From CAVZTX01 sp963778375 (GTDB lineage: Bacteria > Chloroflexota > Ktedonobacteria > Ktedonobacterales > Ktedonobacteraceae), in contig CAVZTX010000024.1 of assembly GCA_963778375.1 (NCBI GenBank), positions 1-64,000 of the forward strand: a stretch of 64,000 bases of DNA, given 5' to 3'. Below are positions 9,982 through 18,043 of the stretch, piece after piece; the first letter of the stretch is position 1; every line of letters starts with the position of its first letter. The translations under genes and the position numbers were made by a program. Below the pieces are notes generated by a model that worked only from the letters and a program-made list of their open reading frames with translations, had not been told where the DNA came from and made no database searches.

Positions 9982-11520
9982 ATGCGTTTTTCTCGTTTTT
10001 CTTCTGATGTTTCAAATGATGCTACTCAAAGGAATGAGCTGCCTGCAGAGGTAGAGACAAAGCAAGATAATGGATATCAGTGGACGGCACTCTCTGTCAC
10101 AACCGTTGGTGCTCTGTTAGGGGCTATTCAAGGGTCGGCTCTCTTGATTGCATTGCCGAATATACTGGCTGAACTCCACGCAACTTTTTTCACGATCATG
10201 TGGGTTTTGCTAGGATACTTGCTTATCGTCACGGTTTTGACGCCGATTATTGGGCGTTTAGCCGATCTTTGGGGACGTAAGCGTCTGTATAATACGGGTT
10301 TTGTGATCTTCGCTGTTGGCTCGCTCATTGCAGGGCTTGCACAGCCGCAGTTTCACGGTGCTGACCTCGTCTTTGGACGCATTGTTCAGGGTATAGGCGG
10401 TGCTCTACTGATCACAAATAGCACAGTAATCGTCACGGATGCCTTTCGCAAAGGCCAGGTAGGGTTAGGACTGGGTGTGAACCAGATTGCAGGCGCAGCA
10501 GGTTTTCTGATTGGCCCAATCGTTGGCGGACTGCTCACTGAGTTTTCCTGGCGTTGGGTTTTTCTGTTTAATGTCCCGATAGCAATTTTTGGCGCGTTGT
10601 GGGGAATCTGGCGGCTGCGTGAGCCGGTACGCCCCTTGGAGCGCCAGCCAATGGACTGGTTTGGCAGTATCAGCTTAAGTGTTGGCCTTGCCGGACTACT
10701 TCTGGGCTTGAGTATGCTTGCATTTCCTATCCTACCTCAACCTGTCACTATGGCTATACTCGTTATTGGTATCGTCAGCCTTGTGGTCTTCGTGGCTATC
10801 GAGCCGCGCATTAAAGTGCCGCTCATTCAATTGCGCCTCTTCCGTAGTCGTCTGTTTGCTCTGGCAAACTTAAGCGGCTTACTCAATGGCATTGCGCGTG
10901 GTGCTGTGCTATTCTTGCTCATCTTCTTTCTGCAAGGCCCATATGGAAAAGACCCGCTGACCGCAGGATTGATGCTGATTCCCTTTGGAGCTGCATTTAT
11001 GATCGTTGGCCCTTTGAGTGGACGGCTCTCTGATCACGTTGGCTCCCGACTGTTGACACCTATTGGATTGGGTATCTCTGCGATAGCTTTGTTTGCGCTC
11101 ACAACCATCAACCAGTTTACTCCGTACTGGGTACTGTCCATCTATATGGCGTTAATGGGAGGTGGTTCTGGATTCTTTGTCTCACCAAACACTAACGCAA
11201 TAATGAGTTCCGTTGAACCGCATACACGGGGCGCGGCAGCAGGCGTGCTGAACATGCTGAATAATACAGGGCAAATGCTCAGCATCGCAATTGTCTTCCC
11301 ACTCGCGTTGAGTAAGATACCCTTTGGTGCAGTTCAGCAGGTGTTTATCACTGGTGGTGGCATGGGGAATTTTGCATCGGCAATTCCGCCTTTCCTCTCT
11401 GGCCTGCACCTGGCATTTCTTGTCTCTTTCGCCCTGAGCATTATTGCCGCAATTGTGGCCGCATTGCGCCCCACGCATGGAGGGAGAGATTACACAGCCG
11501 TATCGTCTGGCACAAGGTAG
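9982..11520 (+). CDS. MFS multidrug transporter, DHA2 family (14 TM)
   Basis: The 512-residue length is typical of EmrB/QacA-type drug:H+ antiporters. Hydrophobic segments run through the whole protein after a roughly 40-residue polar N-terminus. Motif A appears after TM2 as GRLADLWGRKR. GRIVQGIGGAL and a motif C-like stretch (GFLIGPIVGGLL, then SWRWVFLFNVP) follow. These positions are characteristic of DHA2 exporters. The substrate cannot be deduced. The gene stands alone, with a terminator hairpin 35 bp downstream. The ribosome-binding site is weak (GGTGG about 12 bp upstream of ATG 9982). Confidence 0.88.
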   Translation: MRFSRFSSDVSNDATQRNELPAEVETKQDNGYQWTALSVTTVGALLGAIQGSALLIALPNILAELHATFFTIMWVLLGYLLIVTVLTPIIGRLADLWGRKRLYNTGFVIFAVGSLIAGLAQPQFHGADLVFGRIVQGIGGALLITNSTVIVTDAFRKGQVGLGLGVNQIAGAAGFLIGPIVGGLLTEFSWRWVFLFNVPIAIFGALWGIWRLREPVRPLERQPMDWFGSISLSVGLAGLLLGLSMLAFPILPQPVTMAILVIGIVSLVVFVAIEPRIKVPLIQLRLFRSRLFALANLSGLLNGIARGAVLFLLIFFLQGPYGKDPLTAGLMLIPFGAAFMIVGPLSGRLSDHVGSRLLTPIGLGISAIALFALTTINQFTPYWVLSIYMALMGGGSGFFVSPNTNAIMSSVEPHTRGAAAGVLNMLNNTGQMLSIAIVFPLALSKIPFGAVQQVFITGGGMGNFASAIPPFLSGLHLAFLVSFALSIIAAIVAALRPTHGGRDYTAVSSGTR

Positions 11521-11554
11521 GTCATACTAGAGGAATAACCAGGGTACCATCTTC

Positions 11555-11590
11555 ATGAGGCGCGGCTTATCGCGCCTCATTTAATTCGGT
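11555..11590 (+). terminator. Intrinsic terminator after the MFS gene
   Basis: A perfect 10-bp stem, ATGAGGCGCG (11555-11564) paired with CGCGCCTCAT (11571-11580), has a 6-nt loop and is followed by an AT-rich tract (TTAATTCGG, then AAATTTTTATTTTT). Confidence 0.65.
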
Positions 11591-11614
11591 AAATTTTTAT
11601 TTTTCCATCAAATC

Positions 11615-11643
11615 TTGTCTTTGTTTTAGTAGTATGCTATAAT
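11615..11643 (+). promoter_or_regulatory. Promoter of the DtxR/MntR-like regulator and NRAMP genes
   Basis: TTGTCT at 11615-11620, a 17-bp spacer and TATAAT at 11638-11643, with TG at 11635-11636 forming an extended -10. It lies about 42 bp upstream of the regulator start. Confidence 0.75.
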
Positions 11644-11644
11644 A

Positions 11645-11662
11645 GTTTTAATAAGTTAAAAC
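11645..11662. promoter_or_regulatory. Candidate metalloregulator operator
   Basis: The perfect inverted repeat GTTTTAA-TAAG-TTAAAAC begins 1 bp downstream of the -10 box and covers the expected transcription start. DtxR/MntR proteins bind AT-rich palindromes of about this size at such positions. The next gene encodes such a protein, so autoregulation by Mn or Fe is a direct prediction. Confidence 0.6.
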
Positions 11663-11685
11663 CTTTGTTTCTAAGGAGATAAACC

Positions 11686-12393
11686 ATGGAGGAGCCAATT
11701 CAAGACCTTGCACCGCGTATCAGTGATTGCTTGAAAGTCATCTATACCATGCAGGAACGTGGGCAAAAGGTTTCGACCTCGGCGGTGAGCGAGAGTCTAG
11801 GCGTGAGCGATGCCACGGTCACGATGTTGTTCAAGGATTTCGCGTCAGTTGGTTGGGTTGAGCATGTGCCTTATCGGGGAGTACGTCTGACGGCGTTGGG
11901 TGAACGCAAGGCTATGGAGGTCATCCGGCATCATCGCTTGCTCGAACTTTACTTAGCACGTGAACTCGGTTATAGCTGGGATAAAGTACATGACGAGGCG
12001 GATAGGTTGGAGCACGTTATCTCAGAGGAGTTCGAAGATAAGCTCGATGCCTTACTTGGTCATCCCACGGTTGATCCTCATGGTGATCCCATCCCAAGCA
12101 AAGAGGGCATCATCTCCGCACGCAAGGGCTGTACGCTTATGCAATTGCAGGAGGGTCAATCGGCGCTTGTTCTGCGCGTCAGCGATCAGGATCCCGAAAA
12201 ATTGCGCTACCTGGGGCAGCTTGGTTTATATCCTGAGACGCGTGTGAAGGTGCTCGAACGAGCGCCTTTCGGTGGTCCTGTACGTCTTTGTGTCGGTGAG
12301 AAGCAAGAGCGATCAGAGCATATGCTGGGAGCCGAACTAGCCGAACATATCTTAGTGAGTCCGCTTGAAACTGGGGAAATAGCGAACAAGTAG
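11686..12393 (+). CDS. DtxR/MntR-family metal-dependent transcriptional regulator
   Basis: A 235-residue protein; ATG 11686 follows AAGGAGAT. The N-terminal winged helix-turn-helix (about residues 8-70, with VSTSAVSESLGVSDATVTML) is followed by the dimerisation and metal-binding segment (VIRHHRLLELYL, then HDEADRLEHVIS and HPTVDPHGDPIP). A C-terminal FeoA/SH3-like domain (about 150-225) gives the full-length IdeR/DtxR architecture. The next gene is an NRAMP transporter 57 bp downstream in the same direction, which points to manganese (or iron) homeostasis. A palindromic operator covers its promoter. Confidence 0.88.
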   Translation: MEEPIQDLAPRISDCLKVIYTMQERGQKVSTSAVSESLGVSDATVTMLFKDFASVGWVEHVPYRGVRLTALGERKAMEVIRHHRLLELYLARELGYSWDKVHDEADRLEHVISEEFEDKLDALLGHPTVDPHGDPIPSKEGIISARKGCTLMQLQEGQSALVLRVSDQDPEKLRYLGQLGLYPETRVKVLERAPFGGPVRLCVGEKQERSEHMLGAELAEHILVSPLETGEIANK

Positions 12394-12450
12394 GGGCGAG
12401 AGTGCTGCCTCGTGCCCGTCCGTTTTAGCCAAAGACAGGGGAATATAGGT

Positions 12451-13767
12451 ATGGCGTTCTTATCACATTCGGGGGACAAATTGGGTTATGACTCCTCGTT
12501 GAGCATGCGTTTACTCGCAGGGTGGAATCGGTTACACAACAATCGCTGGGGCATTGGATTACGTGAGATTTTAGGTGCGCTCGGCCCGGGTTTTCTCGTA
12601 AGCGTGGGATATATGGATCCAGGAAACTGGGGCACGAATCTCGCGGCGGGAGCTGGCTTTGGGTATGAGTTGTTGTGGGTGATTCTGGTCAGTAATATTA
12701 TTGCAATCTTTCTACAAATTTCATCAGCGAAATTGGGCATTGCCACCGGTAAGGACTTGGCACAACTGATTCGTGAACAATTTCCTCGTCCGCTTGTAAT
12801 GTTTTTGGGGGTCTCAACGGCCATTGCTATCATGGCAACAGACTTGGCTGAGGTGCTTGGTGGAGCACTTGGATTTACTATTCTTTTTCATATACCACTC
12901 TTCATCTCGGCGTTACTCACGGGTGCTATCGTCATGGGCCTGTTGGGATTGAGTCGCTGGGGATTTCGCAAGATTGAATACATCATCATTGGGCTGGTTT
13001 CGGTAATTGGCCTGGCCTATGTTTATGAAACCATGCTCATTCATCCGAATTGGCTCTCGGCTGGATTGCACCTGGTTGTTCCTCAGATTTCGGCGGGGAG
13101 TATTCTTGTCGCTGTAGGTATCCTGGGCGCAACGGTGATGCCGCACAATGTATTTCTGCACTCTTCACTCGCGCTGCATCGATTAAGTGGGCCAGATGCC
13201 TCTCTGCAAGAGCGACGCAAGGTGCTGTGGCTGGCGAAGATTGATACTGTGGCGGCGCTGAATGTGGCTTTCTTTGTGAATGCAGCTATGCTGGTAGTGG
13301 CTGGAACAGTTTTCTTTCAACATGTGAACCCCGCGGACCTGAGCTTACAGAAGGCGTATGTGACACTCATTCCAGGTCTAGGCGTGTTTGCTGCCGTTGC
13401 TTTCGGTATTGGATTACTCGCCTCCGGTCTCTCTTCATCCACTACGGGAACACTTGCAGGTCAAATTGTACTGCAAGGCTTCCTGGGTAAGCGTGTTGAA
13501 ATGTGGGTATGGCGGTTGTTGACGATGATTCCTGCTTTGATTGTCATTGCGCTCAATGTTTCTTCTGTTGAGGTACTGGTGATCAGTCAGGTTATTTTGA
13601 GTTTACAGTTGCCCTTTACGATGGTTGCTGTGCTTCTGCTCACCCGTCGTCGAGATTTGATGGGTGCGCTTGTCAATGGCCGCTTCACGAATATTGTCAA
13701 CGTGGTAATTGCGCTGATTGTGACAGTGTTGAATGTGGTGTTGCTGTATACGGTTTTCTGGGGATGA
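12451..13767 (+). CDS. mntH: NRAMP-family divalent metal (Mn2+/Fe2+) transporter
   Basis: A 438-residue polytopic inner-membrane protein. It carries the NRAMP metal-site motif in TM1 (GYMDPGNWGTNLAAGA, with the DPGN core) and the TM6 motif (GATVMPHNVFLHSS, with MPHN). These supply the Asp, Asn and Met metal ligands known for the family. ATG 12451 follows CAGGGGA. An in-frame upstream extension exists but lacks a ribosome-binding site. Co-transcription with the upstream DtxR/MntR-like regulator supports high-affinity manganese uptake controlled by that repressor. Confidence 0.9.
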   Translation: MAFLSHSGDKLGYDSSLSMRLLAGWNRLHNNRWGIGLREILGALGPGFLVSVGYMDPGNWGTNLAAGAGFGYELLWVILVSNIIAIFLQISSAKLGIATGKDLAQLIREQFPRPLVMFLGVSTAIAIMATDLAEVLGGALGFTILFHIPLFISALLTGAIVMGLLGLSRWGFRKIEYIIIGLVSVIGLAYVYETMLIHPNWLSAGLHLVVPQISAGSILVAVGILGATVMPHNVFLHSSLALHRLSGPDASLQERRKVLWLAKIDTVAALNVAFFVNAAMLVVAGTVFFQHVNPADLSLQKAYVTLIPGLGVFAAVAFGIGLLASGLSSSTTGTLAGQIVLQGFLGKRVEMWVWRLLTMIPALIVIALNVSSVEVLVISQVILSLQLPFTMVAVLLLTRRRDLMGALVNGRFTNIVNVVIALIVTVLNVVLLYTVFWG

Positions 13768-13811
13768 TTGCTCATCTTTGATGATTCCACATTTCAGATA
13801 GACTCACCTGC

Positions 13812-13994
13812 TCAAGGCTCAATAGTATCATTTTGTCCCTGTAAAGCAGGAAATGCTCGTGGCATGAGTGCACGTGCGAGAATCCAGTAGAGTGCTCCGC
13901 CAACTATAAAGCCAGTGAAGATGCTCATATCGGAACCGCCGAACAGGTGCGAGAGTGGCCCTTGCAAGAGGGTTGAGTTCAACCGATAAGAAGG
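13812..13994 (-). pseudogene. C-terminal remnant of an NCS1-type permease
   Basis: On the minus strand an open frame of about 60 codons ends at the TGA complementary to 13812-13814. It reads LLQGPLSHLFGGSDMS, then IFTGFIVGGALYW, then ILARALMP. This resembles the last transmembrane helix of nucleobase:cation symporter-1 permeases, which commonly show GGADIS followed by VGLVVAGVLYYLLAR. The frame closes at a stop near 13995-13997, and nothing upstream extends the protein. It is a decayed fragment filling an otherwise gene-free gap of about 330 bp. The family assignment is from motif memory. Confidence 0.5.
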
Positions 13995-14096
13995 TTAGCT
14001 GTATGGTCTATTGCTCTAGCGTTCTCTAGCAAACTATGTTAGAATTCCTCGTGTTCAGACAAATCAAGCCAGGAAGGCACACAAGGAGAAGCTCAG

Positions 14097-15332
14097 TTGA
14101 CGACGCACGATAGACGTTATGTGATTATAGGCAATGGAATTGCGGGAACAACAGCCGCCGATGTACTGCGCAAAAACGACCCGAACTGTAGCATTCATTT
14201 GTTAACGAATGAACCTTATCCTCTCTATAACCGTGTTTCGCTGCCGCGCTTTTTGCAAGGAGTGCTTGTTGAACAGAAGGTAATGATTCGCGACTTTGCC
14301 TGGCATGAGCAGCGAAATATTAAGCTCATGACGGAAACGCTCGTCACTGATGTCAACACCGATGAGCGTGTTGTCGTGACCGATAAAGGGCAACATCTGC
14401 CATACGATGCTTTGTTGATAGCTAGCGGCGGCTGGGCAAATCCGCTGCGAGTACCAGGGGTGGAGGGAACGAAGCATATCTATAACTTCGTCACGCTGGA
14501 CGATACAAAAACCATCATTGCCCGCATGCTTGAATCTAAAACCGCGCTCGCTTACGGTGGAAGTTTTATTTCTTATGAGTTGTGCGATGGTTTCGCGATG
14601 CGTAAGCTGCATACGACCTGGCTTATGCGTGGCTCGATCTGGCTGCGTACTGCGCTGGACCCCGATGGTGGCGAAGTTGTAGATAACATTGCCAGAAAAT
14701 TTAACGTCGAGATCATTCACGGTGATGAAATCGAGACTGTCATCCCTAACAACGGCGTTCCCAATTATGTGAGGACGAAGAAGGGACGCGAGATTCAGGC
14801 TGACGTGATTGGTGTTGGGCTAGGCATTACACTGAACACGCAGTTTCTTAAAAATACACCCATTGAGATAAGAAACGGTATCGTAACGAATGAATATCTG
14901 GAGACCAATGTTCCGGGTGTTTATGCAGCCGGTGATGTCGCAGAATTCTATGATACGACGATCGCCAGGCATCATACGATGGGGACCTGGGATAATGCTA
15001 TGGCTCATGGCCGAATAGTGGGAGTGAATATGGCGGGTGGACATGAGCCATATCTCGATGTGCCGACCTACACCAGCCCTCTGTTCAATGTGAATATTGC
15101 TGTGGTGGGAACAGCCGAGTCGAATAACCCTGAGCTGGTATGCTACGCACGTCGTGAACCCGGTGAGAAAGGAAATGAGAATTATCGTAAGCTGTTTTTC
15201 CGTGAGAATCGGCTTGTCGGCGTATTAATGATAGGTAGCCCCAAAGGTCGAAAGAAGCTCGTTGAAATAGTTAAGAATCAGCAGGCCCACGAAACCACTG
15301 CTGAACGTGAAGCGTTACTAGAACTGAAATAA
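14097..15332 (+). CDS. NAD(P)/FAD-dependent oxidoreductase (pyridine nucleotide-disulfide reductase fold)
   Basis: A 411-residue protein starting at TTG 14097, chosen because AAGGAGA stands 7 bp upstream. The FAD dinucleotide site is at residues 8-15 (IIGNGIAG). The second site (GGSFISYE, about 154-161) binds NAD(P)H, and YAAGDVAEF (about 280) is the second FAD motif. The domain layout matches the N-terminal reductase module of assimilatory nitrite reductase and rubredoxin/ferredoxin reductases. There is no redox-active CxxxxC motif, so it is not a disulfide reductase in the strict sense. The electron acceptor is not evident from its neighbours. Confidence 0.82.
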   Translation: MTTHDRRYVIIGNGIAGTTAADVLRKNDPNCSIHLLTNEPYPLYNRVSLPRFLQGVLVEQKVMIRDFAWHEQRNIKLMTETLVTDVNTDERVVVTDKGQHLPYDALLIASGGWANPLRVPGVEGTKHIYNFVTLDDTKTIIARMLESKTALAYGGSFISYELCDGFAMRKLHTTWLMRGSIWLRTALDPDGGEVVDNIARKFNVEIIHGDEIETVIPNNGVPNYVRTKKGREIQADVIGVGLGITLNTQFLKNTPIEIRNGIVTNEYLETNVPGVYAAGDVAEFYDTTIARHHTMGTWDNAMAHGRIVGVNMAGGHEPYLDVPTYTSPLFNVNIAVVGTAESNNPELVCYARREPGEKGNENYRKLFFRENRLVGVLMIGSPKGRKKLVEIVKNQQAHETTAEREALLELK

Positions 15333-15343
15333 GTTGTCATTCT

Positions 15344-15370
15344 GTAGGAGCAGCGCCTTGTGCCTGCCCT
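15344..15370. repeat. Dispersed 27-bp repeat, diverged copy
   Basis: This segment (GTAGGAGCAGCGCC, ending TGTGCCTGCCCT) matches the two copies at 17269 and 17321 with two differences. A short piece of the other repeat family (CTCAGCATGACA) follows it directly. Confidence 0.7.
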
Positions 15371-15460
15371 CGCTCAGCATGACAAATATAGCAGGAAATG
15401 AGGGGTGACTCCTGTGGTTGCCCCAAAGCCGCGATCCGTGTGGTCGCCGGGAGAGGTTTT

Positions 15461-16669
15461 GTGGCCATAAAGTGTGCAAATTGCGGTCAAGAGTTGAGAG
15501 ACAATGCAAGGTTTTGTAATAGCTGTGGAGCTCCTCTAATTTTGCCCTCGTGGATGCATTCACTTGACCGTGGAGCGCATCCCACTAGACCTCCTCAGAA
15601 GAATGAAACTCTTCAACGTGAAATGCGTTCAAAAGTATGGGAAAGCAAGGAATTAGGTGTTCCGGCTTTTTCAGAAGAGGACACGATTTTCCCAGATGAC
15701 AGCGATGTTTTTCCAGGTGATTCCTTCGAAAACCTGCCCACTAAACAGATGAAGGCTAATTATCCTGAACCTCCGATTCTGAAAGCCCCAGGAACAGCAC
15801 CTGCTTCTAGCACCTGGGATTTTGGCTCTGATGACATAACTCAACGTCCCACACATCACCTCATATCGCAGAGGCAGATAAAGCCAGAGGATCAATTGAA
15901 ACAACAGGGAGCGAGACAATTTCCAGGGCCTCTTCCGATGCCGTTAGAGGGAGTTGTTTTCCAAAAACCTCCACAGACTCCGCAATTAAGACCTGGTCCT
16001 CCGTTTCAAGCGATCTCTTCCACACAAGATATTAGGCAGCCGAGTCTCGTACCTCCCACTCCTATTGAAACCCAATTTAAGGTTCCTCCGTCTATGCCGC
16101 CGGAATCACCAGGACGTCAGAAGAAAAGTCGTAAGCGGCTGTTGTTCGTGCTGGTCTTACTCTTCGTGCTCATAGCGGGTGGAATAGCTGCGTGGCTGAT
16201 TACAGTCAAGCCGTTTGCCGTGGCTTCAATTACTCAACCCTGGCAACAATTCTGTGACTCCGGAGTTGGTGTGTCTGGACAATACCCTACCGGGTGGACA
16301 AAGCAAGTGGACCCAAACAAATCTGTGCGCTTTACTGATGGGACCGACCAATTCAACGTCACCTCCACCGCTGCAAATGGACAGGATGCTGGTACGTATC
16401 TGAAGAAAGAAGCTACGCAGCTCGGCATAACCAGCTTGAAACCTGGAACACCAGCTTCGTTTGCGGGAACAACCTGGCAACAAGCTCAAGGAAACCTACT
16501 CTCAAGCCAGACAGGTGTCACCTATACCGAAACGCTATTAGTAACGGTACATAGCAACAATCTTTTTACAATAATGCAGATCGCTCCTCCGGGTACATAT
16601 AACGAGGAAGATGCGACTATCTTCTCCGGCATGCGCTCGTTCTTTCAATTCAGCAATAACTGCCCATAA
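15461..16669 (+). CDS. Zinc-ribbon membrane protein with an extracytoplasmic domain
   Basis: A 402-residue protein. GTG 15461 is chosen because GGGAGAGG lies just upstream and the zinc ribbon begins at residue 5 (CANCGQELRDNARFCNSCG, two CxxC pairs). A long Pro/Gln-rich linker (about residues 40-215) leads to a basic patch and one membrane helix (about residues 225-247, LLFVLVLLFVLIAGG). The external C-terminal domain of about 140 residues (QYPTGWTKQVD, later MRSFFQFSNNCP) resembles PsbP-like or small lipoprotein folds in outline only. The function is unknown. The double CxxC ribbon with a single helix is a common architecture in Ktedonobacteria and Actinobacteria. Confidence 0.75.
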   Translation: MAIKCANCGQELRDNARFCNSCGAPLILPSWMHSLDRGAHPTRPPQKNETLQREMRSKVWESKELGVPAFSEEDTIFPDDSDVFPGDSFENLPTKQMKANYPEPPILKAPGTAPASSTWDFGSDDITQRPTHHLISQRQIKPEDQLKQQGARQFPGPLPMPLEGVVFQKPPQTPQLRPGPPFQAISSTQDIRQPSLVPPTPIETQFKVPPSMPPESPGRQKKSRKRLLFVLVLLFVLIAGGIAAWLITVKPFAVASITQPWQQFCDSGVGVSGQYPTGWTKQVDPNKSVRFTDGTDQFNVTSTAANGQDAGTYLKKEATQLGITSLKPGTPASFAGTTWQQAQGNLLSSQTGVTYTETLLVTVHSNNLFTIMQIAPPGTYNEEDATIFSGMRSFFQFSNNCP

Positions 16670-16680
16670 GCGAGAGAGTA

Positions 16681-16689
16681 TGTTATAAT
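16681..16689 (+). promoter_or_regulatory. Extended -10 promoter element
   Basis: TGTTATAAT just after the zinc-ribbon gene fits an extended -10 box for the small downstream gene. No good -35 is visible at 17 bp. Confidence 0.45.
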
Positions 16690-16716
16690 AAGGGCAAAAC
16701 TTGCAGTGTAGGCTCG

Positions 16717-17172
16717 TTGAAAGGGCTTTCACTACGGGATAGAGAAAGGAGGGCGCAGCAAGATACGTGCTGCGCGTACACGGGTCAGCTACAAGTGGAG
16801 TCTTTCCGTGTACACATCAACCCAATGGATGATATAAGATTTGAGCGGCATTTCCGCACACCTTACTCGGAAAGCTATTACATTATGCAAGGCAGTAGCC
16901 TTCAAAGCAATAATCGGCTAGGTACAGTGGATATTCATTTTACTTCGAGCACTGTTCACGGGACGCTTATTTTGGAACGGGAACTCGAAGAGACCGACTT
17001 GACCAAGCTCATCGAGCAGATTGACGAGGATCTGGTTCTTTCGGCTGATATGCCCCGCGAAGATTTTCTCGTCAGTGTCTACGTTGGAAAGGATATCGGC
17101 TTCTATAGCGACGAATATTTTGCAGACGAGGGTGACAACGATACCGGTTTCAGCGACGACGATGAAGAGTAA
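16717..17172 (+). CDS. Small acidic protein of unknown function
   Basis: Up to 151 residues. The compact core begins at MDDIRFERHF (ATG 16825), and the C-terminus is strongly acidic (DEGDNDTGFSDDDEE). The start is uncertain: TTG 16717 has no ribosome-binding site, GTG 16795 and ATG 16825 are alternatives, and AGGAGG near 16747 is not followed by an in-frame start. No family is recognised. The alternating beta-like sequence with LIEQIDEDLV suggests a small globular cytosolic protein. It has its own extended -10 promoter. Confidence 0.55.
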   Translation: MKGLSLRDRERRAQQDTCCAYTGQLQVESFRVHINPMDDIRFERHFRTPYSESYYIMQGSSLQSNNRLGTVDIHFTSSTVHGTLILERELEETDLTKLIEQIDEDLVLSADMPREDFLVSVYVGKDIGFYSDEYFADEGDNDTGFSDDDEE

Positions 17173-17224
17173 CAATTAAGTTCCTTCGTTTCCTATTGCG
17201 TCAATTCTTCATCACGAATTAGGA

Positions 17225-17250
17225 GATCCTTCCCTTCGCTCAGGATGACA
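17225..17250. repeat. Dispersed repeat, inverted copy (family with TCCTGAGCGAAGC core)
   Basis: GATCCTTC, then TTCGCTCAGGATGACA, is the reverse complement (with a short indel) of the repeat found inside coding sequence at 31486, 32222 and 33158. Confidence 0.7.
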
Positions 17251-17268
17251 AATCTTGACCACCATCCC

Positions 17269-17295
17269 GTAGGGGCAGTGCCTTGTGCCTGCCCT
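17269..17295. repeat. Dispersed 27-bp repeat, copy 1 of a tandem pair
   Basis: Begins GTAGGGGCAGTGCC and ends TGTGCCTGCCCT. An identical copy starts at 17321. The pair sits in the convergent gap between the small acidic protein and the response regulator. Confidence 0.85.
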
Positions 17296-17320
17296 CGTAT
17301 CGAACCTCAGCCGCCAATCT

Positions 17321-17347
17321 GTAGGGGCAGTGCCTTGTGCCTGCCCT
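17321..17347. repeat. Dispersed 27-bp repeat, copy 2 of a tandem pair
   Basis: Identical to 17269-17295 over all 27 bases, with 25 bp of different sequence between the copies. Confidence 0.85.
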
Positions 17348-17366
17348 GACGAAGGATCTCTGCTGT

Positions 17367-18017
17367 TCAATCCTCCAATAAACCTCGTCGCATTGCATAT
17401 TTAACCAGTTCGGCGCGGCTATGCAAGTTCAGCTTGTCCATGATATGTGTGCGGTGTGTGTCTACCGTTTTTGGGCTAATGACAAGCTGCTCAGCAATCT
17501 GATTGTTCGTGAATCCCTCTGCTACCAGTTTCAGTATCTCACGTTCGCGTTCGGTCAGGCTGCTGTAGCTATCTCTCTCTTCGCCTGAACGTACGCGCTG
17601 CAAGTAATCTCCCACCATTACGGACTGCGCTGTTGGCGATAGATAGAATTGTCCGCTCTGTACTACGTGCAGTGCCGAGATTAATTCTGTATCGGCAGCT
17701 TCTTTCAGCATATAACCAGATGCACCTGCACGCAATGCCTGGAAGACATACTCGTCATTTTCATGCATTGTCAGTATCAGCACCTTTACCTCGGGTAGTA
17801 GCTTTTTGATTTGCCGGGTTGCTTCAATGCCATTCATGTCTGGCATTGTGATATCCATCAGGACGATATCGGGCCGCAAGCGCTGTGCTTCGGATATGGC
17901 TTGACGACCGTCCTGCGCCTCACCTATAACTTCCATGTCGGGTTGGGCATTGAGCATCATTTTCAAGCCGGCACGCAGGATAGTATGATCGTCAGCGAGT
18001 AGAATATGTATCTTCAT
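17367..18017 (-). CDS. NarL/FixJ-family response regulator
   Basis: A 216-residue protein. The receiver domain (residues 1-120) has DDH at 8-10, the phosphoacceptor Asp in VLMDITMPDMNG (about 54) and the conserved Lys in MLKEAA. The C-terminal LuxR-type helix-turn-helix (about 150-212) shows LTEREREILKLVAEG and SPKTVDTHRTHI. The histidine kinase gene lies 26 bp upstream in the same direction, so the two form a two-component system. The target is unknown. The divergent respiratory complex operon about 1.4 kb away is one candidate, by position only. Confidence 0.92.
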   Translation of the reverse strand: MKIHILLADDHTILRAGLKMMLNAQPDMEVIGEAQDGRQAISEAQRLRPDIVLMDITMPDMNGIEATRQIKKLLPEVKVLILTMHENDEYVFQALRAGASGYMLKEAADTELISALHVVQSGQFYLSPTAQSVMVGDYLQRVRSGEERDSYSSLTEREREILKLVAEGFTNNQIAEQLVISPKTVDTHRTHIMDKLNLHSRAELVKYAMRRGLLED

Positions 18018-18043
18018 AAAAACCTTGCTACATTCATATGAAA

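Noticed and set aside
11575..11690. Manganese riboswitch (yybP-ykoY type) before the MntR/NRAMP genes
   Set aside because: The leader between the -10 and the start codon is only about 40 nt, too short for that riboswitch.
14202..14720. Long antisense frame within the FAD oxidoreductase gene
   Set aside because: The sense protein has clear family motifs throughout; the antisense frame has no start signal or recognisable domain.
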